From assembly GCA_002049825.1 (NCBI GenBank), contig MVCZ01000158.1, forward strand, positions 1 through 5,046: a DNA stretch of 5,046 nt. Direction: 5' to 3'. Position numbers and translations under genes: made by a program. The first letter of the stretch is position 1; every line of letters starts with the position of its first letter. Positions 1 to 5,046 of the stretch are shown piece after piece. The notes under the pieces were generated by a model. It did no database searches and was not told the origin of the DNA. It saw only the letters and a list, made by a program, of their open reading frames with translations. Source of the stretch: Candidatus Zhuqueibacterota bacterium 4484_188. GTDB lineage: Bacteria; Calditrichota; Calditrichia; RBG-13-44-9.

Positions 1-24
1 TTTTCCCCGGTCGAAAAACAAAAC

Positions 25-53
25 TTGATATTTTGCGGTAATTGTGGTTAAAT
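25..53 (+). promoter_or_regulatory. Putative sigma70-type promoter for recN
   Basis: TTGATA at 25-30 matches the -35 consensus at 5 of 6 positions. After exactly 17 nt comes TTAAAT at 48-53, a 4 of 6 match to the -10 box, preceded by TGG (45-47), the TGN of an extended -10 element. Transcription would start near 60, leaving a leader of about 20 nt before the recN ATG. No strong Shine-Dalgarno lies at normal spacing: GGGAG at 59-63 is 18 nt away and CGGA at 67-70 is 11 nt away. All three forward frames are open from base 1 and stop at 49-51, 26-28 and 40-42, so the tail of an upstream gene could overlap this element, but none is recognisable. If the organism is Bacteroidetes-like its promoters may follow another consensus, which lowers confidence. 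Confidence 0.4.
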
Positions 54-81
54 TTGCCGGGAGATACGGAATCGAACGAAC

Positions 82-1791
82 ATGCTGAAACATTTACACA
101 TTCGCAATTTTGCCGTTGCGCAGAACGTGGATATTGATTTTCAAAACGGACTGAATATCATCACCGGCGAAACCGGGGCGGGAAAGTCAATTTTAGTCGG
201 GGCGATATCGGCTGTCCTAGGCGGGCGTGTGTTTACCGAGGTCGTTCGCACCGGGGCGGAAAAAGCCACTGTTGAAGCAATCTTCGACATCCGGAATCTG
301 CCGCAGGTGCAGAAAAAGCTTTCTGCCAAAGGGTTGCAGGAAAACCACGAACTTTTTTTGCGCCGGGAAATTTTTGCCAGGGGAAACACCCGTGCCTTTG
401 TAAATGACGTGCCCGTAACCGTTTCAACCGTGGCGGAGATTGGCGATTACCTGGTGGATATTCACGGGCAGAACCAGCACCAGAGCCTGCTGCGCAAAGA
501 GACTCACCGCTATTTTTTGGATGCCTTCGGGAAAGCGCACTCCTTACTTGAAAAGGTGAGCCAGGCGTATGCCCGGTTAAGAAGTGTTGAGTCAGAATTG
601 CGCAAGCTGGAAAACCGGAAAAAGGAGCTGGAAGAAAAATATGAATTGTTTCAGTTTCAATTGAACGAGATTGAACAGGCGCATCTGACTCCCGGCGAAG
701 AAGAAAAGCTGGAATCGGACCGGCGTATTTTAATGAACACCGAAAAAATATTCTCACTTGCCGGTGAGTTCAACCAGATTGTGAACAGTTCAGAGCGGCC
801 AAATCTCCAGGAACTGATGGGACAGGCGCTGCACGTTTTGCGAGAATTGTCGGAATTTTCCGGCGAACTGAGCACTATTTTCCAAGAATTTTCTTCGGCG
901 AAAATCATTGTCGAGGAGTCCTCCCGGATTGTTGAAGAATTTCAGAGCAATATTGAATACAACCCGGTGCGCCTGGAGGAAATTGAGCAGCGGCTGGCGG
1001 CAATTTCTCAGTTGAAGAAGAAATACGGCGGCGACATCGAAGAAATTCTCGAATACCGCGACCGGATAAAATCGCAGCTCAACCTGAAAGAAAATTTTGA
1101 TTTCGAGCTGGGCAAATTGCAGGAATCCTATCAATCGGCGCTGGAAATTTACGCTGACCATGCCTGGCAGCTTTCCCAATCCCGAAAAAAGGTAGCTGCG
1201 AGCCTGGAGCAAAGAGTGCGGCTCTTACTACAAAAAATCGGGATGCCCAAAACAAGCTTTACGGTAAAATTTGACTGGATCGAAGACCCGAATGGAATTT
1301 TCCACCAGGATCACAAACAATACTTTGCCGATGAGTTTGGGGTCGATCAGGTGGAGTTTTATATTTCGCCGAATCCAGGCGAGGAGGACAAGCCGCTCAC
1401 CAAAATCGCTTCCGGCGGCGAAGTGTCCCGCATTATGCTGGCGCTTAAAAATATTTTAGCCGATGTGGACCGGATTCCTTTACTGATTTTTGACGAAATT
1501 GATATTGGCGTTTCCGGGCATATCGCACTTGCCGTGGGAAAAAATATTCGGAAACTCACCCAGTCTCACCAAATTATCTGCATTACTCACTTACCGCAAA
1601 TTGCTTCTTTCGGCAACGCCCATTACCGGGTGGAAAAATTTATTAAAGACGGCAGAACGTTTACCCACATTTACGAACTGAAGGACGAAGAGCGAATAGA
1701 AGAAATCGCCCGGCTAATGGGCGGCAAACAGTTGACCGATTCCATTTTGCAAAGCGCCCGTGACCTCATGAAAGAGGCGGTAAAAGAATAA
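82..1791 (+). CDS. recN: DNA repair protein RecN (SMC-like ATPase)
   Basis: RecN is a cytoplasmic, cohesin-like SMC-family ATPase that acts early at DNA double-strand breaks, holding broken ends or sister duplexes for RecA-dependent recombination. The 569-aa product is close to the usual 550-580 aa. The N-terminal half-head carries Walker A GETGAGKS (residues 29-36) and the RecN-typical Q-loop region DIHGQNQHQSLL (126-137). Residues of roughly 150-380 are rich in Glu, Lys, Leu and Gln, as expected of the short RecN coiled coil. The C-terminal half-head has the ABC signature ASGGEVSR (443-450), Walker B LLIFDEIDIGVSG (467-479) and the ITHLPQIA H-loop (501-508). All ATPase motifs look intact. 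The ATG at 82 is supported because the family begins with ML...IRNFA immediately before Walker A. No LexA-type operator is recognisable upstream. The stop is 35 bp from the stop of the convergent downstream gene, with no convincing terminator between them. Confidence 0.97.
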   Translation: MLKHLHIRNFAVAQNVDIDFQNGLNIITGETGAGKSILVGAISAVLGGRVFTEVVRTGAEKATVEAIFDIRNLPQVQKKLSAKGLQENHELFLRREIFARGNTRAFVNDVPVTVSTVAEIGDYLVDIHGQNQHQSLLRKETHRYFLDAFGKAHSLLEKVSQAYARLRSVESELRKLENRKKELEEKYELFQFQLNEIEQAHLTPGEEEKLESDRRILMNTEKIFSLAGEFNQIVNSSERPNLQELMGQALHVLRELSEFSGELSTIFQEFSSAKIIVEESSRIVEEFQSNIEYNPVRLEEIEQRLAAISQLKKKYGGDIEEILEYRDRIKSQLNLKENFDFELGKLQESYQSALEIYADHAWQLSQSRKKVAASLEQRVRLLLQKIGMPKTSFTVKFDWIEDPNGIFHQDHKQYFADEFGVDQVEFYISPNPGEEDKPLTKIASGGEVSRIMLALKNILADVDRIPLLIFDEIDIGVSGHIALAVGKNIRKLTQSHQIICITHLPQIASFGNAHYRVEKFIKDGRTFTHIYELKDEERIEEIARLMGGKQLTDSILQSARDLMKEAVKE

Positions 1792-1826
1792 ATTTCCATG
1801 TATTTTTTGTTTGGTAAGAGAGTCGT

Positions 1827-2900
1827 CTAAAAATTGGACGGCTTGAGCAGCGGGAACTCCAGACGCATATTTAACATCTCTTTTCTGCCGGAGAGTTGTA
1901 ATGTGCCCTGGTTTTGCCTCAGACAGTAAGAGAGAAACGCGGTGTCGATACCCTCAACTTTCTGTTGGGCGATTTTTACCGCGTCACCCCCCAGGGTAAC
2001 CGGAAAACGCAGGTTTAACTCCGCCGGTAAGTGAAAATCGCCCAGAATATTCATGTAAAATCCGGTTTGATTCCCTTCGTTAAAACTTCCGATTTGCATC
2101 ACGTATTCCTGGTCTTCATAAACAAAGTTCCGGAAAAAATGGTACGTTTCGCTTAAAACACCGCTCAGTGCCAGGTAATACATCTGGAACTGGGGAATAT
2201 CGTGGGTCAGTCTTTCCTGAACAGTTACCTGGTGCTTGAAGAATAAATCGGTTTCTAAAAATTTAATCTCCTCGCGCAGCAGTCGGTTCAAGTTGATTTC
2301 TACCGGCTGAAAATAGCGTTCGTTCACGATTTTGAATCCCAGGTTCTCCAGCATGGACTGCAATTTAAAGCCCATTTTGAGCAGTTCATTAAACTCGGAA
2401 ATTTTCTGGTACTTGATGTTGAGCAGTTCAATCCGTCCGGTGAGCGTGCCCAGGGGACCGTTCAGATTGTGAATCAGTCCCGGCAGTCCGTCGGCAATAA
2501 ATATTTTGTATTTCTGGTGCGGCGGAATCTCCACTTTGTCGGTCTTCTCGCTTAACTTAACGAAGGCTGTGAGTGAACGGATTTGCCCGCGTTCCTTTTT
2601 GATTCGGAAGTAGGTTTCGTAGGGACCGGTGACCTGCCCGTTTACATCGCGCCAAAAATAATTTTTGACCACAAAATCTTTTTGATTGAAATGACCTAAG
2701 AACTGGGAGAGGTCGAGCTGATTGGGTTTCAGAAAGTTATCCTGGAAATGGAAGGAATCGATGGTGGAATCCTCCCAGCCCAGGAAATGTCGGTGCGCCG
2801 GGCGGAGATCGATCAGTTTCCACTGTGCCGAAAAAACCAGTAAGCTCAATTCGCTGAAATTAAGAAACAAATCTAACTGTGAGGCACCCAATCCATTCAT
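1827..2900 (-). CDS. PAS-like/HisKA-like protein, probable pseudo-histidine-kinase
   Basis: The 357-aa product has no signal peptide or membrane segment, so it is probably cytoplasmic. Residues of about 17-118 look like a PAS sensor domain: a short strand-rich start, then a YETYFRIKKERG...LTAFVKL ending typical of PAS beta-strands. Residues 141-160 form a clear HisKA-type H-box with IHNLNGPLG, His144 being the candidate phospho-acceptor. The following helices and the linker (PVEINLNRLLREEIKFLE, 199-216) resemble the end of a dimerisation domain leading into an ATPase domain. The remainder (about 217-353) has the length and strand pattern of a HATPase_c domain, but the N-box position reads LSGVLSETYHFF (245-256) without the conserved Asn, and no DxGxG or GxGLG motif exists. 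ATP binding is therefore doubtful. I infer a pseudokinase, phosphotransfer or scaffold protein; its partner is not visible. The start is ATG at 2900, with a weak AGGA 11 nt upstream (2912-2915). No response regulator lies in the window. Confidence 0.75.
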   Translation of the reverse strand: MNGLGASQLDLFLNFSELSLLVFSAQWKLIDLRPAHRHFLGWEDSTIDSFHFQDNFLKPNQLDLSQFLGHFNQKDFVVKNYFWRDVNGQVTGPYETYFRIKKERGQIRSLTAFVKLSEKTDKVEIPPHQKYKIFIADGLPGLIHNLNGPLGTLTGRIELLNIKYQKISEFNELLKMGFKLQSMLENLGFKIVNERYFQPVEINLNRLLREEIKFLETDLFFKHQVTVQERLTHDIPQFQMYYLALSGVLSETYHFFRNFVYEDQEYVMQIGSFNEGNQTGFYMNILGDFHLPAELNLRFPVTLGGDAVKIAQQKVEGIDTAFLSYCLRQNQGTLQLSGRKEMLNMRLEFPLLKPSNF

Positions 2901-2932
2901 TGGCGATTACATCCTGCTGTAAAGCCTTCTGG

Positions 2933-2968
2933 TTTATAAAAATAAAGGTCGAAAATTTCGAAGATCAA
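2933..2968 (-). promoter_or_regulatory. Possible promoter of the PAS/HisKA-like gene
   Basis: On the minus strand TTGATC (2968-2963) and TATTTT (2944-2939) each match the -35 and -10 consensus at 4 of 6 positions, with an 18-nt spacer. An alternative -10 is TATAAA (2938-2933, 5 of 6), which would pair with TCGAAA (2961-2956). Both place the start of transcription 20-35 nt before the ATG at 2900. The surroundings are AT-rich, so chance matches are likely and the choice between the two cannot be made by eye. Confidence 0.25.
2949..2961. repeat. 13-nt palindrome in the upstream region of the kinase-like gene
   Basis: TCGAAA, one central A, then TTTCGA: perfect 6-nt inverted arms around a single base. 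It falls inside the spacer of the possible promoter that reads toward 2900. A short odd-centred palindrome suits a dimeric DNA-binding regulator rather than an RNA hairpin, because the loop would be only one base. No second copy is visible in the window. Confidence 0.35.
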
Positions 2969-3358
2969 AAATGAATCTATAATTTTCATTTATCCCAAAT
3001 TATTTAATAGCCACAGATTATTAAAAAAAAACGTCGGAATATTAAGGTTCTTATATGTTTACTTTTCATAATCCCATTGTTAGTGAATAATCTGGGTTTA
3101 TTAAAAATTGATGATCTTACTTCCCGGAACTCGGCAAAGGAATGCTTTCCTCCCCGTGCAAAATTCTAAAATAAAACTTTGTGTGACCACCTTTGTTTCA
3201 GCCGGTGCTAAAATGGATGGTCAACACGAATTATAAGATGTAAATCTTTAAAAGTCAACCAGTAATCAAACAAGTGTAAAGTTGCTCTTCAGGCTCCGGG
3301 GTTTTTAGGCGGGCACAGAAAGCGAGGCGGGGGAATAAAAATGGTAGCTTAACTTATG

Positions 3359-3374
3359 AATTGTTAAATTGTTA
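3359..3374. repeat. 8-bp tandem duplication
   Basis: AATTGTTA occurs twice in direct succession (3359-3366 and 3367-3374), about 35 bp beyond the stop of the amylase reading frame. It could be replication slippage or a small target-site-like duplication, but no inserted element separates the copies. Confidence 0.6.
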
Positions 3375-3538
3375 GGAAAAAACGGATTCCGGGTAGTACA
3401 TGTAGTTTGTTACCAGGAGTTGGAAAACATGATCAACGCACTCTGCAATTGGCGGAAACTGCTTAACCTTTTTTGCCGGACCGAAAAGGGTCCCCAAACT
3501 GTCGGTTCAAGGCTGGCTGCTCCGTTGCTTCCGTAGAA

Positions 3539-3925
3539 CCGGTTTTCGGAAGTTGTGAAGTCGTAAAGACTGGCAGTGCTGCCCAGGGAGATTGCCTGGG
3601 AACTCATTCCAGCCAGGTGATTTCGGTGACGCACAACCAGGTAGTAACTGCCTGCGGCTACCGGGAAAGGAATGTCCCGGGTGCTGCCATCTGTTTCGAC
3701 CAGGTTTCCGGTTTTATCTAAAAAAACACTTCGGGAAGCAATTGCGGTTGTCTGCGGCGCCAGGCGTAATTGAACCAAAACCCAATCAACAACATTCGCC
3801 GGCACAGCTTCCACGCTTCTTTGGTTTTCAGTGAATGGCGATTGTAAAGGGATGAGTGCTTTGCTGTTTAAATCTGTTCTCATCCGGTGAGTCTGGCTGT
3901 CGTAAGCGCCTTCCAGGAAGATCTT
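3539..3925 (-). other. C-terminal beta-rich module of the amylase
   Basis: After domain C the protein has about 129 residues unlike classic starch-binding domains: KIFLEGAYD, a TDLNSKALIPL segment, VVDWVLVQLR, SRSVFLDKTGNLVETDG, then AAGSYYLVVRHRNHLAG and YDFTTS. Alternating hydrophobic strands with Gly/Asp turns suggest a beta-sandwich. From memory, similar modules (FLEG...DW..VELR...LRHRNHLA) occur near the C-termini of secreted proteins of Bacteroidetes and related phyla; I cannot name a Pfam family. Its role is unknown, with attachment or substrate binding as possibilities. Confidence 0.55.
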
Positions 3926-4524
3926 CGATTTCAGGAGCACGCCCTTTACCCACACCGAGTAGCTGCGCGGCGGTAATTCGATGTAAACCTGGTTGTTTCC
4001 GTTTACCACGGCAAAGGGGTACTCGGAATTGCCCAGGACATCCACAAATACATCGCCGGTGGAAATATTTGTGGTATTAATGCCCTGGTCAATTTTCAGA
4101 GTATCGCCCGCATAATTGATTGCCACAATTACGTCCTGTCCGGAGGCTGTTCCCATTAACTGGTAAATGAGGGTCGTTGAAGCGCCGCCGGAGATAAAAT
4201 TCTGCGAGTAAGGTGTGCTGAACCGGCTCAGGTAGTCCCGCGAACTTGCACCAAAAATGTATTTTTTGTGAACAGTGATCAGCGCATCAATTTGATTTTT
4301 TAAACCGCCATTGTAATAATCGTAGTAGTAAACGCACGGCAGCCCAATCTGGTTGTTGGTTAAAAGATAGGCGTAACCTAAAATCGGATCATTGTCCACC
4401 GGTTGACCCGGGTCGCGGAAATCGTGGTTGTTGAGGAAAATCACCACGTTAAAGCCGCTGGCTCCTGCTGCATCTACCATGCTGGCATTGAACACATTTC
4501 GTACATCGTACCCATAAGTGTCCG

Positions 4525-4530
4525 AAGACG
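4525..4530 (-). other. Frame break and deletion junction in the amylase gene
   Basis: Reading the minus strand, the upstream frame is sensible through NWVDDV (Val codon 4527-4529). The downstream frame becomes sensible from SDTYGYDVRNVF (Ser codon 4523-4525). Staying in the upstream frame gives a Cys/Arg-rich, amylase-unlike tail that stops at 4449. Going from one frame to the other needs one surplus base or a loss of 3n+2 bases. Because the catalytic Glu-to-Asp distance is also short, a deletion of roughly 50-60 bases explains both facts at once. The exact breakpoint may differ by a few bases. Confidence 0.7.
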
Positions 4531-5046
4531 TCATCCACCCAGTTTTTAAGGGTACCGGCATTGGAATCGAAAAACTCGCCCACTACCATACCGGGGTCTT
4601 TCCCGCCATCGTGCAGATGGTCTAACAAATCACCGACAAATTCCGGCGGAAAGTGTTTGACCGCATCCATCCGGAATCCCCGAAACCCGACGGTATCCCA
4701 CAACCAGTCAGTCCAGCCAAACAGGACATCTTTGGTGCTTTGCACCGTCTGATCGTAGTCATAGTAAAACCACATCCAGTCCCAGTCGCCGCTGAGGTGT
4801 GTGGGGTTGCCGTTTGGTTTAAAATTCAGGTAGTTCATTGCGCCCTGTCCGCTGGGCATATTACTGAAATCGGTGTAGGTCTGGTAAAGCACGGCGCTCT
4901 GAATATCGGAACCGCTGCTGCCGTCGTCGTACCACAACCCGTAAATATAGTGGTCGGAGTAATCTCCGTTTTGGTTGGACAAATCGACATAGATTGTATC
5001 GCCCGCAGGGTTAAAATCGCCGGTATTCAATGTGAGGGCGAATTCA

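Larger units (their letters stand above)
2901..3409. other. AT-rich intergenic gap without a convincing gene
   Basis: About 500 bp between two minus-strand loci. It is visibly richer in A and T than the flanking genes, especially 2930-3120, and every frame is interrupted by stops at short intervals. The end near 2901 holds the probable promoter region of the kinase-like gene; the end near 3409 is the downstream region of the broken amylase gene. A GC-rich island at 3288-3333 contains AGGCGGG twice (3308-3314 and 3326-3332). I see no tRNA, CRISPR, insertion-sequence end or strong rho-independent terminator. It may be partly decayed sequence left by degradation of the amylase 3' end, but no protein remnant is recognisable. 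Confidence 0.6.
3410..5046 (-). pseudogene. GH13 alpha-amylase, frameshifted with internal deletion; 5' end outside window
   Basis: Alpha-amylase hydrolyses internal alpha-1,4 bonds of starch or glycogen. The frame is open to the window edge (EFALTLNTGDFNPAGD near the border), so the true start and any signal peptide are beyond 5046. The upstream segment (5046 to about 4527) has GFRGFRMDAVKH with catalytic Asp at 4665-4667 and GEFF with the general-acid Glu at 4575-4577. The downstream segment (about 4525 to 3410) has FLNNHD with the third catalytic Asp at 4421-4423, then domain C (about 4177-3944, ending YSVWVKG) and a further beta-rich module (about 3925-3539). The Asp-to-Glu spacing of 30 residues equals that of Bacillus licheniformis amylase (D231/E261), suggesting a GH13_5-like enzyme. 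The two segments are in different frames and the join lacks the strand beta-6 region. The last 27 residues, after VWG, look unrelated to the rest. The family is certain; pseudogene status is inferred, with sequencing or assembly error as the alternative. Confidence 0.8.

Noticed and set aside
73..81. CGAACGAAC before recN, resembling half of the Gram-positive LexA box
   Set aside because: Only the CGAAC half-site is present. The second half GTTYG is absent at the required spacing, so SOS control cannot be claimed from sequence.
233..1212. Several open minus-strand frames of 80-174 codons opposite recN
   Set aside because: They lie antisense to an intact, strongly conserved gene and show no recognisable domain; they are coding shadows.
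1822..1842. Inverted repeat GTCGTC / GACGGC at the recN end as a bidirectional terminator
   Set aside because: The stem is six pairs with a wobble and a 9-nt loop, it overlaps the stop codon of the convergent gene, and there is no U-tract on either strand after it.
3003..3025. TTTAATA / TATTAAA inverted repeat followed by an A-run
   Set aside because: The stem is entirely A/T with a 9-nt loop and there is no upstream gene it would terminate; expected by chance in AT-rich DNA.
3004..3069. 21-codon minus-strand ORF beginning MKSKHIRTLIF, basic then hydrophobic like a signal peptide
   Set aside because: Very short, AT-rich context, weak ribosome site, and a poly-T run produces the Phe/Leu bias. 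No independent support for translation.
3379..3391. CGG-AAT-CCG followed by six T on the minus strand as an amylase terminator
   Set aside because: The stem is only three base pairs, too weak for a rho-independent terminator.
4449..4561. Separate gene starting at the ATG at 4561, overlapping the upstream frame
   Set aside because: The first residues from that ATG (MPVPLKTGWMT) are the wrong frame of the upstream amylase segment; the two pieces are parts of one catalytic barrel.
5034..5046. AGGGCGAATTC at the right edge resembles the junction of a TA-cloning vector
   Set aside because: The translated frame across it (EFALTLNTGDFNPAGD) is plausible amylase sequence and the base after GAATTC differs from the vector, so the match is probably coincidental.

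Overview
The window carries three protein-coding loci and one long AT-rich gap. It looks like chromosomal DNA of a bacterium with moderate GC content. The protein styles are a RecN with an HGQNQHQSLL loop, a PAS/HisKA-like protein with an HNLNGPLG box, and a secreted-type GH13 alpha-amylase with an extra beta-rich C-terminal module. Together with weak Shine-Dalgarno sequences they recall the Bacteroidetes/Calditrichota/KSB1 side of the FCB group. That placement is an impression from protein style, not a computed assignment.

Layout: positions 1-81 hold a promoter-like element leading into recN (82-1791, +), a complete DNA-repair ATPase. Only 35 bp separate its stop from the stop of a convergent gene (1827-2900, -). 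That gene encodes a cytoplasmic PAS-like plus HisKA-like protein that keeps the phospho-acceptor-type H-box but has lost every recognisable ATP-binding motif, so it is probably a pseudo-histidine-kinase. Positions 2901-3409 are AT-rich with no convincing gene. They contain a possible promoter with an embedded 13-nt palindrome upstream of the kinase-like gene, and a small tandem duplication.

From 3410 to the right edge (- strand) lies the 3' part of an alpha-amylase gene whose 5' end is outside the window. All catalytic residues are present, but the reading frame breaks near 4526. Spacing between the catalytic Glu and the last catalytic Asp shows that about 16-19 codons are also missing there, the stretch that should form strand beta-6 of the barrel. 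The C-terminal tail also stops matching what is expected after a conserved Trp-Gly. As written the locus is a pseudogene; a sequencing or assembly error is the alternative.

The genes do not form an obvious pathway. recN is housekeeping, the kinase-like protein probably relates to signalling, and the amylase to extracellular or periplasmic starch degradation. I do not see a new multi-gene system here. The most notable items are the degenerate kinase and the internally deleted amylase.
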